From an uncultured Clostridia bacterium (lineage in GTDB: Bacteria > Bacillota > Clostridia > Lachnospirales > Lachnospiraceae): 14,462 nt of DNA. This document shows positions 1-6,206 of the stretch, piece by piece (position 1 is the first letter of the stretch; each line of letters begins with the position of its first letter). A program made the translations under genes and the position numbers. Where the stretch lies: the NCBI GenBank assembly GCA_946405675.1, contig CAMJIC010000041.1:1-14462 (forward strand), given 5' to 3'. The notes below the pieces were generated by a model that was given only the letters and a program-made list of their open reading frames with translations, made no database searches and was not told where the DNA came from.

Positions 1-525
1 GACGCGCAGGATGCACAGGCAGCGAAGGATCTCGGTGCCCTGTGTGACCGTTTCGAGAAGAAGCTCCATGACCTTGAACTGACCCGCCAGATCGCCATCC
101 AGACCGGCCCGCAGATCCGGCTGGTGCAGGATGCGGATACTCTGATGGCGGAGAAGATCCAGTCCACGATCGTCAATACGATCCCTCTGTGGAAGAATCA
201 GATGGTCATCGCCATGGGCGTGGAGCATTCGAACCAGGCAGCAAAGGCACAGCATGAGGTATCCGAGCTGACCAACAACCTGCTTCGGAAGAACGCGGAG
301 CAGCTTCACACCGCCTCTGTCGAGACGGCGAAGGAGTCCGAACGGGGCATTGTTGACATCGAGACCTTGAAGAAGACAAACGCCGAACTGATCGCGACCC
401 TGGACGATGTGCTCAAGATCCAGGAGGAAGGCCGCCAGAAGCGCCAGACCGCGGAACAGGAGATGGCAAAGATGGAGACAGAGCTCAAGGCAAAGCTGCT
501 GGAGCTTTCCAAGACCTCCCGGTAA
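1..525 (+). CDS. TelA / toxic anion resistance family protein, C-terminal part (5' end outside window)
   Basis: The reading frame is open from base 1 and stops at TAA 523-525, leaving 174 residues; the true start lies upstream of the window. The fragment is highly charged, almost entirely helical by composition and lacks membrane segments. It contains the run DADTLMAEKIQSTIVNTIPL followed by WKNQMVIAMG, which I recognise as the conserved C-terminal part of the TelA/KlaA family (PF05816). Members are cytoplasmic proteins linked to tellurite and other toxic-anion or envelope stress resistance; their biochemical activity is not settled. A long coiled-coil-like segment rich in Glu, Lys and Ala fills roughly the last 100 residues. 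The first in-frame ATG (124) is internal, because family similarity continues upstream of it. It is convergent with livF and probably unrelated to it in function. Family assignment is fairly safe; the physiological role is not. Confidence 0.82.
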   Translation, partial: DAQDAQAAKDLGALCDRFEKKLHDLELTRQIAIQTGPQIRLVQDADTLMAEKIQSTIVNTIPLWKNQMVIAMGVEHSNQAAKAQHEVSELTNNLLRKNAEQLHTASVETAKESERGIVDIETLKKTNAELIATLDDVLKIQEEGRQKRQTAEQEMAKMETELKAKLLELSKTSR

Positions 526-528
526 CCA

Positions 529-552
529 TTTCGGGCAACCTTTCAGGCAACC
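529..552. repeat. Two-copy 12-bp tandem repeat just after the telA-like stop
   Basis: TTTCGGGCAACC (529-540) is followed directly by TTTCAGGCAACC (541-552), an 11 of 12 match. It begins three bases after the TAA of the TelA-family gene. It is too short to say more than that the 3' flank of this gene is repetitive. Confidence 0.6.
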
Positions 553-553
553 C

Positions 554-605
554 TTTCAATTGGTACAGTAACTGTTCAGAACGGTTATTTGGTACATTTC
601 AATTG
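554..605. repeat. Palindromic repeat unit (TAACTGTTCAGAACGGTTA) with flanking direct repeats
   Basis: Bases 569-587 form an imperfect palindrome centred on GTTC-A-GAAC, with 16 of 19 positions symmetric. The 8-mer TTGGTACA flanks it on both sides (560-567 and 589-596), and TTTCAATTG also occurs on both sides (554-562 and 597-605). The core word recurs at 9843-9854, 9964-9975 (inverted) and, diverged, at 13084-13114. The flanking direct repeats resemble target-site duplications, so this may be a remnant of a tiny mobile palindromic element. No transposase is present. Confidence 0.55.
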
Positions 606-642
606 ATCCTTCTGTCAGCAGGGCGGCTGACTGATTACGCAA

Positions 643-685
643 AACAGCACCGGTTCCGGAATTCCATCCCAGAACCGGTGCTGTT
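643..685 (-). terminator. Intrinsic terminator of the liv operon
   Basis: AACAGCACCGGTTC (643-656) and GAACCGGTGCTGTT (672-685) are perfect 14-bp inverted repeats around a 15-nt loop. Read on the minus strand, the stem is followed by a short T run (TTTT, then GCG) about 55 bp past the livF stop. On the plus strand the hairpin lacks a T run, so it should terminate livF transcripts better than those of the TelA-family gene, though it may partly block both. Confidence 0.75.
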
Positions 686-739
686 CATTATGCGAAAAAT
701 CTGTCTCTCAGAGGAAAGGAGCACTCTGCCAGGCCTCGC

Positions 740-1561
740 TCACCCACGGGCTTTTCCGAGGTACGCCTCCCTGACGACCGGATTCTGCGCCAGATCCATG
801 CCTGCTCCGGAGAGCGTGATCTGTCCGGTCTCCATGACATATCCCAGATCCGCAGCCTTCAGTGCCATGTTGGCATTCTGTTCCACCAGCAGGATCGTCA
901 TGCCCATCTGATTGATCTCACGGATGATATCGAAAACCTCCTGAACAATGATCGGCGCCAGGCCAAGGGACGGCTCATCCATCATGATCATCTTCGGACG
1001 GCTCATCAGTGCACGCGCAATCGCCAGCATCTGCTGCTCACCGCCTGACAGTGTTCCCGCAGCCTGCCAGCTTCTCTCCTTCAGGCGCGGGAAGAGGGAG
1101 TACACCCAGTCCAGATCAGACTGGAGGTCATCATTGCGCAGGTATGCGCCCATGCGAAGGTTCTCATAAACTGACAGGTTCACGAACACACGACGTCCTT
1201 CCGGAACCAGTGTGATCCCGTTTTTAACAATCTGCTCCGTTCCCATGCCGGTCAGTTCATTTCCATCAAAACGGATGGAGCCGCCGGCCGGCTTCTCCAG
1301 GGCGACGATCGAACGCAGCGTAGAACTCTTTCCCGCGCCGTTCGCCCCGATCAGCGTCACGATCTCATGCTCCGGAACATCAAAGCTGATATCACGCACA
1401 GCCTCGATGCCTCCGTAAGAAACCCTCAGATTCCGCACCTCAAGCAGGTTCCGCGCGGGGCCATCCCCTCTCTTTCCAAGATGATCCCAGCCGGCTGAGA
1501 CACTGCCCACCGTACCGACTGTGTTACCGGTTGCCTCGGCGTGATTCGTATTTTTCCCCAT
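740..1561 (-). CDS. livF: Branched-chain amino acid ABC transporter, ATP-binding protein LivF
   Basis: One of the two cytoplasmic ATPases that power a HAAT-family importer for leucine, isoleucine and valine, or related amides. Of 273 residues, the ABC domain starts near residue 39. Walker A GANGAGKSS is at 72-80, the signature LSGGEQQ at 171-177 and Walker B MIMMDEP at 191-197. The switch region reads VEQN (226-229), the glutamine-bearing version usual in LivF. The protein is about 35 residues longer than typical LivF, because a hydrophilic, Gly/Thr/Asn-rich segment precedes the domain. The upstream ATG is kept because AAAGGA sits 8 nt before it and no good start lies nearer the domain. It is the last gene of livJHMGF, 51 bp after livG, and is followed by a terminator. 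Function is secure; the exact substrate is inferred from the family. Confidence 0.93.
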   Translation of the reverse strand: MGKNTNHAEATGNTVGTVGSVSAGWDHLGKRGDGPARNLLEVRNLRVSYGGIEAVRDISFDVPEHEIVTLIGANGAGKSSTLRSIVALEKPAGGSIRFDGNELTGMGTEQIVKNGITLVPEGRRVFVNLSVYENLRMGAYLRNDDLQSDLDWVYSLFPRLKERSWQAAGTLSGGEQQMLAIARALMSRPKMIMMDEPSLGLAPIIVQEVFDIIREINQMGMTILLVEQNANMALKAADLGYVMETGQITLSGAGMDLAQNPVVREAYLGKARG

Positions 1562-1612
1562 GCTATCTATCCTTTTCTTCCTGCAATGATCCCCTCAGGC
1601 AGATCCGGGATC

Positions 1613-2461
1613 CTACTCCTCCTGCACGCCCAGGTATGCATCGATGACATGCTGGTCCGACTGGATCTGCGCCGGTGTACCCGCAGCGATCATCCGCCCA
1701 AAATCCAGCACATAGATCCGGTCTGAAATCTCCATGACCAGATCCATATGATGCTCAATGACAAAGACTGTCAGGTGAAACTGTTCCTTGATCTCCCGGA
1801 TAAAGCCTGCCAGCTCCTGCGTCTCCTGCGGATTCATGCCTGCTGCCGGTTCATCAAGCAGCAAAAGCTCCGGCTCTGTCGCAAGCGCACGCGCAATCTC
1901 CAGCCTTCTCTGCTTCCCGTAAGGAAGCGAGGTCGCCAGGTCGTCCTTGCTCGCTTCCAGCCCTACCAGCTTCAGAAGCTCCAGTGTCTTCTCCCGGTTC
2001 GCACGCTCCTCGGCCGCGTTCAGGCGCAGCGTCGCGCTCATGAAATTCGCCTTCGAACGCAGATGCCGCGCGATCAGCACATTTTCAAAAACCGTCATCT
2101 TCTTAAACAGACGGATGTTCTGGAATGTACGGGCAATGCCCAGCCTGGTGATCTTATCCGGCGTCTGGGAAATGACCTTATCATAGATGAGCGCGCTGTC
2201 TCCCTGATAGAGCTTCTTCATCTTCCCGCGGGGGTGGTTCTCCACGATGGGCGTCCCGTTGAAATAAACAATGCCGTTTGTCGGCTCGTACACACCCGTG
2301 ATCACATTGAACGCCGTCGTCTTGCCGGCGCCGTTCGGCCCGATCAGCGCAACGATCTCACCACGGTTGACCTCCATGGAAAAATCATTTACCGCGACAA
2401 CACCGCCAAACTGCATTGTGATGTGCTCAAGGCGGAGCACATTCGCATCAGACTGACTCAT
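1613..2461 (-). CDS. livG: Branched-chain amino acid ABC transporter, ATP-binding protein LivG
   Basis: Second ATPase subunit of the importer, pairing with LivF beneath the LivH-LivM membrane channel. In the 282 residues, Walker A GPNGAGKTT is at 41-49, the Q-loop glutamine at 114 and the signature LPYGKQRR at 179-186, where many LivG proteins have LPYGQQR. Walker B LLLLDEP is at 199-205 and the switch histidine in EHHMD at 236-240. The long insert between Walker A and the Q-loop (about 70-105) is characteristic of LivG rather than LivF. The C-terminal helix region ending in DAYLG is also typical. Its ATG overlaps the livM stop by four bases (ATGA, 2458-2461), so translation is probably coupled to livM. 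Full length, with no defects seen. Confidence 0.95.
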   Translation of the reverse strand: MSQSDANVLRLEHITMQFGGVVAVNDFSMEVNRGEIVALIGPNGAGKTTAFNVITGVYEPTNGIVYFNGTPIVENHPRGKMKKLYQGDSALIYDKVISQTPDKITRLGIARTFQNIRLFKKMTVFENVLIARHLRSKANFMSATLRLNAAEERANREKTLELLKLVGLEASKDDLATSLPYGKQRRLEIARALATEPELLLLDEPAAGMNPQETQELAGFIREIKEQFHLTVFVIEHHMDLVMEISDRIYVLDFGRMIAAGTPAQIQSDQHVIDAYLGVQEE

Positions 2462-3522
2462 TTTGCGGATGCCTCCTTTCTCTTGCGCCGAAACAGCTTC
2501 ATCAGGCCTGAGAGTGAGAACTCATGATCCCCCATGATCCCCTGCCGCGCAAACAGCACGATCAGCATGATGACAACGGAGAACACCACCTTCCGGAAAC
2601 CGGAACGCAGCAGCGGAACCTGAAAATTCCCGATCACCAGCGGAGAATCCAGGAATCTCAGCCACCATTCGGACGCTGCATAGAACAGGAAGGTAGCCAC
2701 CACAGACCCTGTCACCGACCCGAGCCCGCCGATCACGACGATCAGCAGAATCTCATATGTCATATTCGACTTGAATGCCTGCGCCTGGATCGTCGTCTGG
2801 TACATAGCCAGAAGAGCCCCGCCGACACCTGCAAAGAAGGAGGAAATGCAAAAGCTCATGCGCTTGTGGTGCGCAAGATTGATCCCCATCGCCTCCGCCG
2901 CGATCTCATCATCCCGAATCGCCTTGAACGCCCGTCCGAAGGAAGAATTGATCAGCATCACGATCAGCGCAATGCAGATCGCCGCCACGATGAACGGGAA
3001 CATCAGCGTGGTAAAGCTCGGATACTTCCGGAGCATGTTTGAGCCATTGGTCAATGGCCCCAGGGTATCCCACTGGAAAAATGCGCGCATGATCTCAGCA
3101 AATCCCAGGGTCGCGATCGCCAGATAGTCGCTTTTCAGGCGAAGAACCGGAAGTCCGATCAGCCATGCAAGAGCGGCGCTGACCAGTCCCGCGCAAATCA
3201 GCCCTGCCCAGAACGGGATCGAGAACTGTACAATGCCGCCGTCAAAATACTGGTAAACGCTTGCACGGTCCGCCGCAGGGATCGTCAGGATCGCGTAGGT
3301 ATAACCGCCGATCAGCATAAACCCGGCCTGACCCAGGGAGAACAGTCCCGTAAAGCCATTCAGCAGGTTCATGGAGACTGCAACCAGCGAATAAATGCAG
3401 CCCTTCTTCAGGACTGTCATGATGATTCCCGTCTGGGGCAGTGTCCTGTCAAGCACGGCAACAAGAACGATCGCCGCAGCAAGGAGGATCAGGGAAAAGA
3501 TGAGGTCTTTTTTCTTCGTCAT
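2458..3522 (-). CDS. livM: Branched-chain amino acid ABC transporter permease LivM
   Basis: Integral membrane permease of the importer. The 354 residues begin with a positively charged MTKKK and a strongly hydrophobic segment, then further membrane spans, consistent with 8-10 helices. The conserved cytoplasmic coupling-loop region reads GRAFKAIRDDEIAAEAMGIN, which contacts the ATPases, and is followed by a helix rich in Gly, Ala and Phe. An early stretch NLLNGFTGLFSLGQAGFM is a BPD_transp_2 family hallmark. The C-terminus is a basic cytoplasmic tail (KLFRRKRKE). A strong AGGAGG lies 6-7 nt before the ATG, and the livH stop is only 15 bp upstream, so this is an operon gene. It forms a heterodimer with LivH. 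No disruption seen. Confidence 0.95.
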   Translation of the reverse strand: MTKKKDLIFSLILLAAAIVLVAVLDRTLPQTGIIMTVLKKGCIYSLVAVSMNLLNGFTGLFSLGQAGFMLIGGYTYAILTIPAADRASVYQYFDGGIVQFSIPFWAGLICAGLVSAALAWLIGLPVLRLKSDYLAIATLGFAEIMRAFFQWDTLGPLTNGSNMLRKYPSFTTLMFPFIVAAICIALIVMLINSSFGRAFKAIRDDEIAAEAMGINLAHHKRMSFCISSFFAGVGGALLAMYQTTIQAQAFKSNMTYEILLIVVIGGLGSVTGSVVATFLFYAASEWWLRFLDSPLVIGNFQVPLLRSGFRKVVFSVVIMLIVLFARQGIMGDHEFSLSGLMKLFRRKRKEASAK

Positions 3523-3537
3523 ATCGATCCTCCTTCC

Positions 3538-4422
3538 TCAGACCTTGTCCGTAGCCGCCTCGCCGAACAGCCCGGTCGGCTTAAACAGCAAAACAATAAT
3601 CAACAGAACAAAGGTAAACGCATCCGAGAAAGTCGTCCATCCGGCACCTTTGATCAGATTCTCGACGATGCCGATGAGCATGGCACCGATGACCGCTCCG
3701 GGGATCGAACCGATCCCGCCGAACACGGCAGCAACAAATGCCTTGAGTCCCGGCATGCCGCCCGAGGTCGGAATGACCGACGGATAATTCGTGAAATAAA
3801 GGATCGAGCCGACCGCCGCGAGGAAGGAACCGATGATAAAGGTCATGGAAATGACCCTGTTGACATTGATCCCCATGAGCCGGCTTGTCTCAAAGTCCGT
3901 GGACACCGAGCGCATCGCCATGCCGATCTTCGTATGATTGATCAGCTGGATAAGCAGCACGACAAGAACGATCATCAGGATCGGTGTCAGGATCGTAACC
4001 ACCTTCGTCGTCGCGGAACCGATGGTGACAGTATTCGAAATAAACGGGATCGTCGGATAGACCTGCGCAAGACCACCCGTGATATACAGGGCAAGGTTCT
4101 GCAGCAGATAGGACACGCCGATCGCGGAGATCATGACGGACATCCTCGGGGAATTGCGAAGCGGCTTGTAGGCCACGCGTTCGATCAGCATGCCAAGGAT
4201 CACCGTGACAAGGATCGTCAGCGGAATCGAAAGATACAGCGGCATGACCGTGCTCGCATAGATCGTGACAAGTCCCGCTACCATGAAGATATCGCCATGG
4301 GCGAAATTGATCAGACGCAGAATCCCGTATACCATCGTATAGCCGATGGCGATCAGGGCATACTGCCCGCCTACCGATACGCCGGCAAGCAGATAGGGTA
4401 AATTCTTAGACCAAAAATCCAT
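3538..4422 (-). CDS. livH: Branched-chain amino acid ABC transporter permease LivH
   Basis: Membrane permease that forms the translocation pore with LivM. The 294 residues are mostly hydrophobic. The N-terminal segment contains IGYTMVYGILRLINFAHGD, the best-conserved stretch of LivH proteins. The coupling loop carries GMAMRSVSTDFETSRLMGIN at about the middle of the second half, and FGGIGSIPGAVIGA marks a late conserved loop. The length is normal for LivH (about 290-308). AAAGGA lies 7 nt before the ATG. The gene follows livJ after a 236-bp gap that contains stem-loops, and precedes livM by 15 bp. Assignment rests on sequence hallmarks and on the complete livJHMGF order. Confidence 0.95.
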   Translation of the reverse strand: MDFWSKNLPYLLAGVSVGGQYALIAIGYTMVYGILRLINFAHGDIFMVAGLVTIYASTVMPLYLSIPLTILVTVILGMLIERVAYKPLRNSPRMSVMISAIGVSYLLQNLALYITGGLAQVYPTIPFISNTVTIGSATTKVVTILTPILMIVLVVLLIQLINHTKIGMAMRSVSTDFETSRLMGINVNRVISMTFIIGSFLAAVGSILYFTNYPSVIPTSGGMPGLKAFVAAVFGGIGSIPGAVIGAMLIGIVENLIKGAGWTTFSDAFTFVLLIIVLLFKPTGLFGEAATDKV

Positions 4423-4581
4423 GAGAAATCCTTTTGACTGCCGGATGATACCCTCACCCGGATCTGAGTTGAAATGCAGCCGCTTCCCGACATCAGCGCC
4501 AAAGCCCCTTCACCCCCTGCCGGAGTGCAGCCAGGGAGGCACTCAGCGCCTTGCCTTACGGGAATGCAATATACAATGACA

Positions 4582-4623
4582 GCTGTAACAGTTCCGGTTC
4601 TCTGACCCATGAACTGCTACAGC
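4582..4623 (-). terminator. Stem-loop between livJ and livH (possible partial terminator or mRNA-stabilising hairpin)
   Basis: GCTGTAACAGTTC (4582-4594) pairs with GAACTGCTACAGC (4611-4623), 12 of 13 positions, beginning about 35 bp after the livJ stop on the minus strand. There is no clear T run after it, so a full terminator is unlikely. In many solute-binding-protein operons such a hairpin allows more binding protein than permease to be made; that role is inferred here. A second, weaker pairing (GAGTGC/GCACTC) lies in the same 236-bp gap near 4525-4547. I see no gene in the gap. Confidence 0.45.
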
Positions 4624-4658
4624 AGTCTTTCACGCAACGATTCGGAATTGCAGATCAA

Positions 4659-5810
4659 TCACTTGCTGACGCCCTGTGTCGCAACAAACTCCCACTCTCC
4701 GGTCTCGTTGTTCGCCTTCTTGACCACCGCTTCGCTGCGGACCGCATCGCCGTTCTCACCGAACTCGATATGGCCGGTCACACCGTCATACGTGGTAGCC
4801 GGGATCGCTGCCAGGACATCCGCAGGAGCGGTAGATCCGGCATTCTTCAGGCACTCAAGCGCAACGAAGTAAGCATCATATCCCATTGCCGAAACCGCCG
4901 CGATGGTATCGTCGCCGCCATTGTTCGCCAGGGCAGTGGAATCACCATTGATATATTCCTTGATGCCGGTATCGAATTTCTCATCCGCACCCTCCTGATA
5001 GAAGGTCGTGACGAAGACTTCGATGTCTTTCCCCTCAGCAGCGCTCAGGATGACGTTGGAGTCCCAGGTATCGCCTGCAAGAAGCGGAACCGTGACGCCC
5101 TGCGTAGAGGCGGCCTCGATGATCAGCTGCGCAGCCTCTGTGGAGGTCGGAGCCATGATCACGTCCACGCCTTCATTCTTCGCAGTTGTGATATAGGAGG
5201 TGAAATCCGCTGTTTCCGGCGGGAATGTCTCCTCGATCACTTCTCCGCCCAGATCCTTGAAGGCCGCACTGAAATAGTGGCCAAGGCCTGCGGAATAATC
5301 GTCGCCCAGCTTCGTCAGGACATATGCCTTCTTCGCGCCGATCGCTTCATTCGCATAGTTCGCAAGAACCGTGCCCTGGAACGGATCCAGGAAGCAGATG
5401 CGGAAATAGTTGTCATTGCCCTCTGTCACCTGCGGATTCGTGCAGGTCACGCCGATCGCTCCGATACCGGCGCTCTTAAAGATATCACCGGCAGCAATCG
5501 AAACAGCGGAGCCATAGGAACCAAGTACAACGCTCGCGCCCTCCGCCGCAGCCGTCGCAGCGGAAGTCGCCTTATCCGTAGAGGATTCATTATCAACGAT
5601 GTTCAGCACAACATCATATTCTTTCCCATCAATCTCAACGGTCGGCTGCACGGTATTCGCATACTGCATGCCAAGCACTTCCTGCTTTCCGCCTGCGCCG
5701 TTATCGCCGGATGCCGGTTCAAAGACACCGATCGTAACGCTGTCCGCCATCGCCATTCCGGACAGAGCCATCGACAGGACACATGTCATAGCTGCCAGTT
5801 TCTTCATCAT
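4659..5810 (-). CDS. livJ: Branched-chain amino acid ABC transporter substrate-binding protein LivJ
   Basis: Exported binding protein of the Peripla_BP_6 (leucine/amide) family that delivers ligand to LivHM. I place the start at the ATG at 5810 (MMKKLAAMT), because GGAGGG lies 7 nt upstream and a signal peptide begins exactly there. An in-frame ATG at 5861 would add 17 charged residues before the signal. The product is 383 residues. The signal peptide has KK, a hydrophobic core and AMA just before DSVTIGVFEP, fitting signal peptidase I cleavage after residue 22. There is no lipobox cysteine, which is odd for a Gram-positive binding protein. GVTCTNPQVTEGNDNYFRIC and the following FLDPFQGTV are conserved in clostridial LivJ proteins. 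First gene of the liv operon, about 100 nt downstream of a recognisable promoter. Confidence 0.93.
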   Translation of the reverse strand: MMKKLAAMTCVLSMALSGMAMADSVTIGVFEPASGDNGAGGKQEVLGMQYANTVQPTVEIDGKEYDVVLNIVDNESSTDKATSAATAAAEGASVVLGSYGSAVSIAAGDIFKSAGIGAIGVTCTNPQVTEGNDNYFRICFLDPFQGTVLANYANEAIGAKKAYVLTKLGDDYSAGLGHYFSAAFKDLGGEVIEETFPPETADFTSYITTAKNEGVDVIMAPTSTEAAQLIIEAASTQGVTVPLLAGDTWDSNVILSAAEGKDIEVFVTTFYQEGADEKFDTGIKEYINGDSTALANNGGDDTIAAVSAMGYDAYFVALECLKNAGSTAPADVLAAIPATTYDGVTGHIEFGENGDAVRSEAVVKKANNETGEWEFVATQGVSK

Positions 5811-5913
5811 AAGCTTTCCCTCCTCTTTTTCCGGGATCCTCCCCGGTCTGGTACCGCCCAAGACATCGACGTCTTGCAGCCCTTCCCCGGCAGTGCCGGG
5901 TGATACAGGGAGT

Positions 5914-5942
5914 AGTATATCACTTTAATGCATTAAAGGCAA
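5914..5942 (-). promoter_or_regulatory. livJ promoter with a 16-bp operator-like palindrome in its spacer
   Basis: On the minus strand, TTGCCT (-35; plus 5937-5942) is followed after 17 bp by TATACT (-10; plus 5914-5919), preceded by TG in extended -10 position. Predicted transcription begins near 5907, giving a leader of about 95-100 nt. The palindrome CTTTAATGCATTAAAG (plus 5923-5938) is perfect and fills the spacer, so a bound dimeric regulator would block RNA polymerase. The leader can also form a small GC-rich hairpin (CCCGGC/GCCGGG, 5886-5900). The regulator is not identifiable from the window. Confidence 0.6.
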
Positions 5943-5974
5943 TTATTCAAACAATAGAAAATTGAGAGTCGTGA

Positions 5975-6195
5975 CAAATCACGCCCTGGCCAGATCACAG
6001 TTCAATGCCCGGACGGTCAGGCCATGGATTGTACGAGGAGGGCATCCGCAGCGTCGGTACTTAGCGAATGCAAGCCGAAGGCGCAGCATGAGCTTAGTAC
6101 CGCTACGCGAGGACATAAGCGCGAGCGGCCCTCCGACGCAATCCATGGCCTGACCGTCCGGGCATTGAACTGCAACCTGGCCAGGGCGTGACTTG
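5975..6195. repeat. Large hairpin element of about 220 bp with long terminal inverted repeats
   Basis: The two ends are inverted copies. 5998-6031 pairs perfectly with 6139-6172 (34 bp). After a short mismatched patch, 5979-5993 pairs perfectly with 6177-6191 (15 bp), and 5975-5977 with 6193-6195. Inside, GGAGGGC (6037-6043) pairs with GCCCTCC (6128-6134). A nested stem, GGTACTTAGC (6056-6065) with GCTTAGTACC (6092-6101), matches at 9 of 10 positions. No reading frame of interest and no transposase is present. It starts 12 bp past the GRE stop, so it may also terminate that transcript. It resembles a MITE or a non-autonomous palindromic repeat, but could be a structured RNA; I do not recognise a named family. 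Confidence 0.75.
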
Positions 6196-6206
6196 AAACC
6201 GAATGA

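Noticed and set aside
4371..4610. 79-codon minus-strand ORF between livJ and livH
   Set aside because: It overlaps the livH start, has no good ribosome binding site and no similarity I recognise. It reads through the stem-loop gap.
4551..5903. 450-codon plus-strand ORF opposite livJ
   Set aside because: Its product is basic and low-complexity with no recognisable domain. It lies antisense to a clearly conserved LivJ, a usual shadow in GC-rich coding DNA.
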